A stretch of 14,754 nt of DNA from Echinostoma caproni (lineage: Eukaryota; Platyhelminthes; Trematoda; Plagiorchiida; Echinostomatidae). The notes below the pieces were generated by a model, which was given only the letters and a program-made list of their open reading frames with translations, made no database searches and was not told the origin of the DNA. The DNA is taken from assembly GCA_900618425.1 (NCBI GenBank), contig UZAN01045481.1, forward strand, positions 13,522 to 28,275, written 5' to 3'. A program made the translations under genes and the position numbers. Shown here piece by piece: positions 7,780 through 14,533 of this stretch (position 1 is its first letter; every line of letters begins with the position of its first letter).

Positions 7780-7929
7780 GGATCTAAGCCGACTATTCTC
7801 GTTTTTCTGGGTCACACTGTGGCCCACAAAATCTTTGCCAGTTTGTGTCCAATTGATACTGAACCGTCGCCAGATAGGGCCAAGCTTTTTCTTTTAGGAC
7901 AATGTGGTGAGATGGAAATTTTCGAGCAG
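7780..7929 (+). CDS. Candidate exon, unrecognised (exon e)
   Basis: The frame opens right after an AG (7778-7779) and runs exactly 50 codons to CAG followed by GTGTGT, a usable 5' splice site at 7930. It reads GSKPTILVFLGHTVAHKIF, then PIDTEPSPDRAKLFLLGQ and GEMEIFEQ, with balanced, protein-like composition. Without splicing the frame continues with VCMGHAIHHLRSVSRSL to a TGA at 7999-8001. A competing stronger acceptor, CTTTTTCTTTTAG (ending 7897), lies inside and would shorten the exon to 32 bases. I do not recognise the protein. The upstream acceptor at 7779 has only a modest pyrimidine tract. Confidence 0.36.
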
Positions 7930-8001
7930 GTGTGTATGGGACATGCTATTCATCACCTTCGGTCTGTATCTCGCTCTTTGCGTTTCCATCACCGAAAGTG
8001 A

Positions 8002-8639
8002 TATATTTCATATTCAGACTTGTAGTATTCGGAATAGGAATCGAAATCGAATAGCGCGAATTCGAAATCGGACTGAGAACTCGCCGAACCAAGACGAGCT
8101 GTGGATACAGTTAATTCCATTCGGAAAATCATCACAAGCAACATACAATCATTGGTCGATTCTTCAATGCCCAATCGACAACGATAAATATGGTTTATTT
8201 GTTTGCCCTCTGGCATGCAGCCAATCCGGTTGGTGTCAATTGAGACCACAGGATTGGTTGGTTATCTGGAAGCTGTACCGCGGTGCGTGCGTACTTGTTA
8301 CACGATCACCACAATACTCTGCAGCCCCTAGGAACACTGCGAGGTTATTGCACACCGTCTAGTCTAGTCGTAAAATTCTCGTACCTGTTTATTTACAAAC
8401 AAAATTTTAATTAGAAATACGATTGCCACTTTCATAAGATACTACTGACGTTCATATGCCTTGTAATAAATAGAGATATATGAGTGAACCAATGTTAAAC
8501 CCTAGGAAATCACCTTTAGCCAGAAAACTGATTATATTATCACATTTCAAATAAGTCTGAGTTCAGACTGAATGCCAAACAGATCACAGTACAATGATCT
8601 TTATAAAAAGAAAAACACTCCGTGATTTGCATATGGGCC
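8002..8639. other. No gene recognised
   Basis: A plus-strand frame from 7904 stays open to 8362 (152 codons) and includes NRNRNRIARIRNR, which comes from an imperfect tandem of CGAAATCG/GAATCG at about 8037-8075. No domain is recognised. The sequence after 8362 is AT-rich. Confidence 0.4.
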
Positions 8640-9165
8640 GAATACTGCCAGGTTGTCCAAGCCAAAGTACGTGAATTTTCTCGGCGAATCCACAACCGGA
8701 GCCTTTGGCTAACCAAAGCCTGACCCGCAAGGCAGCGGGGTGGTGTGCGAAAACCGCAATCCATTGGAGGCCGGTTTCTAGTTCATCGGATCATACGTCC
8801 TTTGGACGGGATCAAACATCCAAGGTGTCCAATACACCTTGATGCCTAATCGGGCCGATGACCACTGCCACAACCGGAAAGGTGTGTGGTTCGTTCACCT
8901 CTGTTTGGTTGGTTTGGGATCAGGGTTTTTCGCCAACTCCCCTAGGTGAACTGCCAGTGGTCCACCAACCCGGTTATAGCCCCGGATATGGGCTTTTCGT
9001 CCCCTCTCACTTTGGTGGTGGATAAACACCTCCGCCAGCACGAGAAGGCAGTGAATAGGACTTCCTCAACGGAGGCTATTTGAGATGCCTGGTCGTATGG
9101 GAGGAGCATTTGGCGAGGTGCAAAAGAAGACTGATCAGCCGCACACCCAACCCCGATCATATCGA
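8640..9165. other. GC-rich unassigned segment, probable repeat
   Basis: This half-kilobase is distinctly richer in G and C than its AT-rich flanks and has sharp edges near 8640 and 9165. It contains GGTGTCC...ACACC near 8822-8840 and runs such as GGTTTGGGATCAGGGTTTT. A minus-strand frame of 72 codons (8942-9160, including QMLLPYDQASQIASVEE) and short plus-strand frames (for example LVVWEEHLARCKRRL near 9085-9135) both look protein-like, and I cannot choose between them. It may be the untranslated or coding edge of a retroelement I do not recognise. Confidence 0.4.
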
Positions 9166-9529
9166 GAATTTCAGATATTTTGTGCCAGAAAATGAAGCAA
9201 ACATTTTTCCTTTTTTTCTTTTATTGAATAGATAACAATTCACTTTTCCGGAAAGGGGAAGTTGCCAATCGGAATAGGGAAACTATAGTGGTTGGACTAG
9301 GCGCGTATCATTAATTATGAATCGTAGTCGCAAAGGAAGCATGGAATCGCACTAGCAATTGTAGGCTGGAATCTACCCCCCCCCTCACAGCAGATGAAGT
9401 GAACCCCATAGTCACGAAGACCTGTTGTTCAGTAATGGTCACTGGTAACCTAAACACCGCCGGATTTGGAGTGATGAACCACATAAGGACCCGCGCTAGG
9501 TGAGCAAAGCTGCCTAGTACAAAAGTTGT
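9166..9529. other. No gene recognised; possible SINE body
   Basis: Follows, in minus-strand sense, the tRNA-like head at 9530-9606, so part of it could be that element's body. There is a C-run at 9376-9384 and T-runs at 9207-9222. No supportable frame. Confidence 0.35.
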
Positions 9530-9606
9530 GTGGAGATTGGGACGGGGCTCGAACCCGGGGACCATAGGGTCCAAAACACACTGATGACAGCCACTAAACC
9601 ACTGCA
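9530..9606 (-). repeat. tRNA-like SINE head beside (CAC)n tract
   Basis: On the minus strand an A-box TGGTTTAGTGG (near 9601-9591) is followed by GGACCCTATGGTCC and a B-box GGGTTCGAGCCCC (about 9559-9547). The promoter spacing is right for RNA polymerase III. The ends are not complementary, so it is not a tRNA gene. The (CAC)n tract lies immediately 5' of the A-box. Confidence 0.55.
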
Positions 9607-9668
9607 CCACCACCACCACCACTACCACCACCACCACCACCACCGATCACCACCACCACCGATCACCA
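9604..9668 (+). repeat. (CAC)n trinucleotide microsatellite
   Basis: About 20 CAC units with one TAC interruption near 9622 and two interspersed CCGATCACC units at about 9643 and 9658. The His-rich and Val-rich frames read through it come from the repeat itself and are not genes. Confidence 0.9.
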
Positions 9669-9702
9669 CAGAAAGTCAGGCTGTGGTGGTGGCGGTGATC
9701 GG
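9641..9702. repeat. Inverted repeat formed by microsatellite edge and tRNA-like end
   Basis: CCGATCACCACCACCACC (9643-9660) is nearly the reverse complement of GTGGTGGCGGTGATCGG (9686-9702), with one mismatch in about 17 pairs. The intervening bases include GAAAGTCAGG. It could extrude as a hairpin. Confidence 0.65.
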
Positions 9703-9765
9703 ATTCGAATACACCTCTGCCGGAGCGATAATCTGATAACTTTTACCACTCAACCATCACCGTCC
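9690..9765 (-). repeat. tRNA-Ser-like sequence, degenerate
   Basis: On the minus strand the ends GACGGTG and CACCGCC pair at six of seven positions. Between them are an A-box-like GGTTGAGTGGTAA and a T-loop TTCGAAT with CC after it. GAGTGGTAA and a long region between anticodon and T arms recall class II (serine) tRNAs. The anticodon and T stems are broken, so I read it as a pseudo-tRNA or SINE head rather than a working tRNA. Confidence 0.5.
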
Positions 9766-9769
9766 AGTC

Positions 9770-10098
9770 ACGGCCTAGTTAGTCAGGGTTTCGCTCGATC
9801 TAGAATTAACTACTTGCGTATTTATTGACAACAACTTCAGTGGAAAGATTTTGCTTCTTCTCTGCGCCTTTGTTTACGTGGAGTTGTTGAGTCGGAGGTT
9901 GAACTGAGCGAAAAAACCGGTGTCGAAAGCCATCACGTCGCTAGGACACGGTGCATGAGAGATGAGTTCGGTTGACCACGTTTCACAATCTATTGTAATT
10001 CCAAACATTGCAATGTGTGTATTCATCCTATGCGCGACCACCTAAACCCGCTCCAGGACTATAAAATCAACCATAAAAAGTGCATAGAACATGAATAT
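9770..10098. other. No gene recognised
   Basis: About 330 bases of mixed composition between the tRNA-like cluster and the inverted SINE pair. No supportable frame or repeat seen. Confidence 0.4.
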
Positions 10099-10099
10099 G

Positions 10100-10240
10100 T
10101 TCAAATTGTTGTTTGGCAGATTTGAAGTTTGTATATCGAGATTATGAAACGTTCAGTAGCCTCGGTAGGATTCGAACCCACGCATGGATACCGTCTAGGC
10201 TTTGTACGCGTATGCTCTACCAGCTGAGCCACGATGCTAT
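10100..10240 (-). repeat. tRNA-derived SINE, family 1, copy 2
   Basis: On the minus strand: A-box TGGCTCAGCTGGTAGAG, anticodon-loop-like GTACAAA, B-box GGTTCGAATCC, acceptor-like CGAGGCT, then the tail CTGAACGTTTCATAATCTCG (one or two changes from the other copies) and CTTCAAATCTGCCAAACAAC. The tail extension is shared with the copy at 12478-12674. D-stem GCTC/GAGC and a paired T-stem GTGGG/CCTAC (one imperfect pair) are visible. The extra length between anticodon and T arms makes it unlike a normal tRNA. Confidence 0.82.
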
Positions 10241-10242
10241 AC

Positions 10243-10320
10243 CGTACAAAGCGTAGGCGGCACCCATGCTTGGGTTTGAATCCCACCGAGGCTACTGAAC
10301 TTTTCACAATCTCGACATAG
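10243..10320 (+). repeat. tRNA-derived SINE, family 1, copy 3 (5'-truncated)
   Basis: Begins at CGTACAAAGCGTAGG, the anticodon-loop region, so it lacks the A-box. It has the B-box GGGTTTGAATCCC and tail CTGAACTTTTCACAATCTCG, ACATA. It faces copy 2 in a tail-out inverted arrangement. 5' truncation is usual for LINE-mobilised copies. Confidence 0.8.
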
Positions 10321-10786
10321 AGCATGAATAGACTACCAAATGCTGTTCCGGATAGGTATATGTGTGTGTCTCGTTTCAATTCTAAACAAGGGTGTACACA
10401 AAAATCACCCGATTACAAGTCCATTGTGATACACGATACGGGATGGAACTGTACAACGTCCCTCCCGCCTTAGTAACTCTCAACTGATAGCTACGAAATA
10501 GGTTACGTATTGTGTTGATTTTAAAAAAATTCCCTAAAAAAGAAAACTGTTGATTATACACTCACCGGTAGTCAACGTATTGATTAGAAATTAACAGTCC
10601 CGGAACGAATTCGCGCCTAAGATTGTCATTCACATACAGATGAATACTCGTTCGCAAGGGTGTAAGGCCATTGGGCTGGATTTAGTCACTTTTGCAGACC
10701 TCGTGTATTGATTTCTATGTCTCATGGAGCGGTTTAGTGGTCACTGCTCGCGGGTCTTTTACGCGGCAACAGTTGAAACGCATGTG
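10321..10786. other. No gene recognised
   Basis: AT-rich with small A-runs (10523-10541). No frame or repeat I can support. Confidence 0.4.
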
Positions 10787-10822
10787 CGTGTGTGTGTGTG
10801 TGTCTTGGAGGGGGGGGGGGAG
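10787..10822 (+). repeat. (TG)n run followed by a G tract
   Basis: GTGCGTGTGTGTGTGTGT is followed by TTGGA and an uninterrupted run of about ten G, then AGGAG. The two simple repeats produce the Cys/Val and Pro/His low-complexity frames seen here. Confidence 0.85.
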
Positions 10823-11608
10823 GAGCGGAAAGAAACGTCTCCTCCCGACTGAAATCCATCGATCGATAAACGACTTGTCCAGGAACTTCGAGCGGGGAAT
10901 TATTTGGAACTTTATAATTATTTATGGTTTCCTGCTTGACATTTAGTTCAATGGAATGACAATTTTTATAGGTCTTTTCCCTCTCCGGTAGTCCATTGCT
11001 TATCACTTTTTTCTGTCCCCATCTTCGTCAATCCATTAACATTGATCAAATGTTTTGAGTCCAATCACGTACATATAAAACTATGCGAACCGTGCGTTGT
11101 CGGCCGGATATCCATTATTGTATTCAAAAAATAATGCACAGGACATTCAACCCGAACCGTGTCCCAGGTTCCCAGTTCGATACAAGGTTCCGGATATTGG
11201 TCTGTATGCTTTTTCTTCTTTATCTTCTTCTTTTATTTACCAATTTCCCCGAAGACGAATCTGATGAGAATTCAAACATGTTTGAAATCAAAAGTGTGGC
11301 TGCATGTGTTTTTGTGTGTGTGTGTTGTTTCGATTGTGTGATGATTGAACGCGTGCAAGCCCTGGGATAGTTCCAGTCCTATCGATTGTGAGCTCGAATA
11401 AAATCTTCCGGTTCAGATCACGTGACCACAGCCGGAACCTTGGCGTGAACATTGTTCAGGTGTTGCGACAATCTGAAGCAAAACACGTGTTCATCGAAAA
11501 CCGGTTTTTACGACGATTTATTGCTCTCCCACATGTACACACACTCACACGAGGACAATGGAATGGGTGAGTATCATTGTACAAAACAAGATTTTGACTT
11601 TTACGAAC
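10823..11608. other. No gene recognised
   Basis: Several short open frames on both strands (for example 11083-11370 with a T-rich leucine/phenylalanine stretch from TTCTTCTT runs, and a (TG)n at 11314-11326). None has a domain or convincing splice signals. Confidence 0.4.
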
Positions 11609-11610
11609 TG

Positions 11611-11643
<33 letters not shown>

Positions 11644-11686
11644 CACATATATATACATATATATATGCATATATATATATATATTT
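11609..11686 (+). repeat. (AT)n / ATACATAT microsatellite
   Basis: About 78 bases of alternating A and T with occasional C or G (ATAC, ACAC, TGCA). The Ile/Tyr frames read on both strands are artefacts of it. It adjoins the 3' end of hammerhead SINE copy C, whose tail runs into TCCATATATACAC. Confidence 0.92.
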
Positions 11687-11711
11687 CATAGGGGAAATCC
11701 GTCGTGTATAT

Positions 11712-11812
11712 ATGGAAATGAAGCTTGAACTGAAAAGCTAAGAAGCACAACTGGACAGTCGTTCGACCTAACTGGGAATCGAACTCGGGACCTCATAGGT
11801 AGAATGTAAGCA
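11712..11812 (-). repeat. Hammerhead SINE, second lineage, copy C (internally deleted)
   Basis: On the minus strand: TTCTACCTATGAGG, B-box GAGTTCGATTCCC, then CAGTTAGGTCGAACGACTG, TCCAGTTGTGCTTC and the tail TTAGCTTTTCAGTTCAAGC. Compared with copy D the 5' half of the hammerhead, including CTGATGA, is missing. The second half (GGTCGAAC, CTGTC) and the stem I strand CAGTTGTGC remain. Confidence 0.68.
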
Positions 11813-12009
11813 CGAATTTCCTATTTGAAATGGAATCCTATCCTCAATTACTCACGTGAAACCAGTAGTCAGGATGTAAATGTTTTCAACCGAGTCATAA
11901 CCCCAGAGGTTACTGCTGAGATGAGCGAGGTCCGTATCCCGCAACAAGTTCGCAAAGATGGGTTGCGCTGTATCGTGTGAATGGAAAATGAAAAATGGTC
12001 TGATCAAAT
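11813..12009. other. Short unassigned stretch
   Basis: Contains TTTGAAATGGAATCC (11824-11838), which resembles TTTGAAATTGAATC at 12191-12204 in the same orientation, so both may belong to one further repeat. No gene is seen. Confidence 0.4.
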
Positions 12010-12170
12010 GCCCGGTGACCGAGTGTGTATTACACTTGCGTTCTACCTGTGAGGTTCCGGGTTCGATCCCCAGTTGTGTCTATGGATTCACACTGTTGAT
12101 GAGGGCCAACTAGGTTGAAACAGCTGTCCAAATGTGCTGCCTTGCTTTTCAGTTCACGCTTCATTTGCTA
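12010..12170 (+). repeat. tRNA-headed hammerhead SINE, second lineage, copy D
   Basis: Best preserved member of the lineage. A-box-like TGACCGAGTGTG (12016-12027), B-box GGTTCGATCCC (12060-12070), then TATGGATTC, a hammerhead-shaped segment (12089-12136) and the tail TGCTTTTCAGTTCACGCTTC with an AT end. The head resembles class-II-type or SM-alpha-like promoters more than a normal tRNA. It lies about 160 bases upstream of the RTE-like LINE remnant. Confidence 0.72.
12089..12136 (+). ncRNA. Near-complete type I hammerhead ribozyme motif, copy D
   Basis: Stem I strand CACACTG (12089-12095) faces CAAATGTG (12129-12136) with CACA/TGTG and TG/CA pairs separated by an internal loop. The core is TTGATGA (12096-12102), one change (C3 to T) from CTGATGA. 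Stem II GGCC/GGTT is weak, with wobble pairs. GAAA is at 12117-12120. CAGCTG follows as stem III, then TC as the cleavage dinucleotide. G8 and G12 are intact. CAGCTG is self-complementary with no loop, so folding in one strand is unlikely and a two-strand form would be needed. C3-G8 becomes a wobble pair, so activity would be low at best. Confidence 0.68.
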
Positions 12171-12319
12171 TATACACAGGACTAATTCGCCTTTGAAATT
12201 GAATCAAATCCTCTCTTACTTTCGTTATATATGGGCGATGAAAGCCATGGCAGGTTGGATGAAGCACACCAACTGGGGAAGTAATAGAGCAAACCTGGCG
12301 CATCACATATGAAGCCTTA

Positions 12320-13105
12320 AAACGCATACAAAGGTTTGATTGGTAGGTACCAACTTTAAACATCTGTGGTGCCGTCGCGACATCTGGCTTTCTGTGAAGG
12401 GTCAAGTATATGCTGCAGCCGTTCGGCCAGTACTGCTCTACGGCGCAGAAACTTGACCATTACGAAAACAGAATAAATGCTTCTGTAAGTTGGATGGGTA
12501 AATTCGAATGAGAAAAGATCAGTGCTCTGTCAGTGTGGCCTCATAGCTCAGCTGGTAGAGCATGCGCGAAAAAAGCGTAGGCGGCGTCCATGCGTGGGTT
12601 CGAATCCTACCGAAGCTACTGAACGTTTCATAATCTAGACATACAAACTTCAAATCTGCCAAACAACAATTTGAAGAATAAAAAAAACTATCCGTGTTTG
12701 AACACCGCTGTCTATGCAGAATTGCATGAGTCTGGTGGGGCAGCCGGACGAACAATGATGAGGTTAGGCGCGGTTTTGGGTATCCGCGGTCGCCCACTGG
12801 AGCAAGTGATCGACCTCCATAGATTACGTTGGTTGGGGCATGTATTACGCATGTCACCAAATAGGTTGCCACGGTGAGCGACGTTTGCCGAGGCAGATAG
12901 TGGATGGAGTGAAGCCAAGGGTGGTCAAGCTAAGACCTGGTACGAGGGTATGAAAACCCGAAGCAGAGGACTGGGTCACACAGGTCCCGTTAAGCTCCCT
13001 GACTGGGGACATGGGATGATGGTAACCGATGGTTACATACATTGAGTAATATAGCTGGGTGTCGTAAACAGTGGCGCTCGTGCATCTCCTCAATTTCTTT
13101 GCAAC
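12320..13105 (+). pseudogene. RTE-like LINE reverse transcriptase, C-terminal remnant
   Basis: Recognisable as the C-terminal part of a LINE polyprotein of the type related to RTE elements. Visible: NFKHLWCRRDIWLSVKGQVY and RPVLLYGAET (about 12350-12448), a TGA at 12449-12451 where Trp is expected, then, after an inserted SINE, LSVFEHRCL, LGIRGRPLEQVIDLHRLRW and LGHVLRMSPNRLPR (to 12874). A TGA at 12875-12877 sits where Arg is expected. The same frame goes on with AKGGQAKTWYEGMKTRSRG and KLPDWG, and after a frameshift near 13015 with RWLHTLSNIAGCRKQWRSC (to about 13090). Two stops, a frameshift and the insertion make it inactive. The catalytic palm of the polymerase is not in the window; the fragment begins near 12320. 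Confidence 0.8.
12478..12674 (+). repeat. tRNA-derived SINE, family 1, copy 4, inserted in the LINE
   Basis: A-box TAGCTCAGCTGGTAGAGCA (12544-12562), B-box GGTTCGAATCC (12597-12607), tail CTGAACGTTTCATAATCTAG, then CTTCAAATCTGCCAAACAAC and AATTTGAA. It is bracketed by AGAATAAA at 12470-12477 and 12675-12682, an 8-base direct repeat that fits a target-site duplication. The LINE reads from ...PLRKQ before it to LSVFEHRC after it. About 60 bases precede the tRNA-like head inside the insert and are not seen in the other copies. Confidence 0.82.
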
Positions 13106-13255
13106 CTTATACCACTGAACTTCTCAATTTTCTGTTCAACTCCACTTTTAACTTTCCTGTCTTTCCCCTAATACTTCATCCAAATGGGCAACCAAAAGAC
13201 AGCAGCCAAAACTGGCGCACGAAAGTGCAGACATGGTTATTGTTTGTTCAAACAG

Positions 13256-13472
13256 ATCCGAAACTGAAGGAGGCGCATTTGGCTCAATAACTCAAAACGA
13301 AGCTTTCAAGCGAGTGCACATGGGGCTGATGAGGAACAAACATGATATGAATCGCATTGAATGGGCGTGTTTCAATCTTCAATCTACAAATAACGCGCGC
13401 ATACGAATGTCGTACAAGTATTCGCGCTTAAATTTGGCAACAGCAATCATGCCATATCATTTCAGGGACTGA
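13256..13472 (+). CDS. Weak candidate terminal exon, unrecognised
   Basis: It follows a pyrimidine-containing acceptor (TATTGTTTGTTCAAACAG, ending 13255) and stays open for about 71 codons to TGA 13470-13472. Segments read SETEGGAFGSITQNEAFKR and DMNRIEWACFNLQS. A second frame over the first 35 bases (LKEAHLAQ, stop at 13290) is an equally good reading, and the LINE remnant ends shortly upstream. Composition is the only support. Confidence 0.2.
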
Positions 13473-13914
13473 GGCAACTTTGGGGGAAAATGAAAACATT
13501 TTGAGTGAGTGTAAAGACGTTGAATTTGGAAATTATCGATTGCAATCCATGATTGATTGATTACAAGTGATATATACTTCGTTTTCATTGGTGTTCAGAT
13601 TACGAGGCATACTGAAATGCGCTTCCTCGGATCGTATTTAAAGAGGCATAACTAATTAGTAGGTCTTCTTACAAAAAAGAATATTGTGAGTTTGTAAATA
13701 ATATATATTTCTCTATGCTTTAGGGATAATTAAATATTACTTTTTCCATTTATCATGTAGATTCTTTGCTAATGTTGCACCATGATAATCCTCTCTAGGT
13801 AACGGTTTGACGTGATAGTGGAGGAGGAATTTCCCCAGCGAAGGATTTTCGCTCCAAAATGTTATCCTGTTTTCGACAAACTGCCTACCTGAGGATTTTT
13901 ATATTTTCAATTTT

Positions 13915-13932
13915 TACAATGCATTCTGGGAA
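13915..13932 (-). promoter_or_regulatory. ZNF143/Staf-type binding site candidate
   Basis: The minus strand reads TTCCCAGAATGCATTGTA, matching the metazoan SBS consensus YWCCCRNMATSCMYYRCR at 17 of 18 positions. Such sites drive some snRNA and housekeeping promoters in animals. No TATA box, PSE or transcript start is identifiable near it, so function is unproven. Confidence 0.35.
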
Positions 13933-14533
13933 TATTCTTCTCGTTCGTGGGAGACGAGAGGAGTGAAACCTCCCCAGAAATAATTTTTCACACCTCGTCC
14001 CCAATGTAAAGACAAATTTAAACCTGTTCACATGTTTGATGCACCAGGCAGCTGTTCAGTTGATCCCGGATGATGCTTGTTGAACTTTTATAACCGTAAA
14101 TCAGCTGCCGGTAGAAAGATAAAGCTTTGAACAGATGATTTCCGTCTCTCGGTGATAAAAATCTGTCCCGTGGTTGTGTCCACACGTGAGTTGGCAGATT
14201 TTACGTGTTCCATCCGTTTCGTGACATTGGTTGTCGAACACAGTTGTCCCGTGGGAACAGATGTTGGAATAGAAAATTTCGTTTCAAGATATATATATTG
14301 CAGTAAGTAGTATATGAATGACTCGGGTTGACCTGGTCACTGAGCTCGGCAAGCAGCTATATTTCCATCTATTTGGCATCAGTCATCGATCAGCTGAAAA
14401 GTTTTCAAATAGCAGAACCGTGATTTGAACGATGTTGATAGATGTGCACATATCCCTAAAAAAATGTATAACACAATACTGGTCGAACGCGGCTTGAGTC
14501 AATGGGGTGAGTCAGCCCTCTACCTGCGCGTTC

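Larger units (their letters stand above)
13106..14533. other. Long stretch without a recognised gene
   Basis: Mostly AT-rich DNA. The first part (13106-13250) may be the untranslated end of the LINE. Contains one weak exon candidate (13256-13472) and a ZNF143/Staf-like site (13915-13932). A short TA run is at 14288-14299. No RNA gene or domain-bearing frame is seen. Confidence 0.4.

Noticed and set aside
9311..9643. Minus-strand frame with a poly-valine start
   Set aside because: The valine run is the (CAC)n microsatellite read in reverse; the rest overlaps a tRNA-like SINE head.
11265..11295. Hammerhead core CTGATGAG followed by GAAA near 11283
   Set aside because: No stem II pairs between the two core blocks in the right register, and no stem I or III partners were found.
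11452..11691. Ile/Tyr-rich frames on both strands
   Set aside because: Produced by the (AT)n microsatellite.
12537..12612. Functional tRNA gene
   Set aside because: A and B boxes are present, but the acceptor stem is mismatched, the loop has an A-run and the variable region is too long. Four copies with a common tail show it to be a SINE.
13327..13350. CTGATGAGG resembling a hammerhead core
   Set aside because: No GAAA follows at the required distance and no flanking complementarity.
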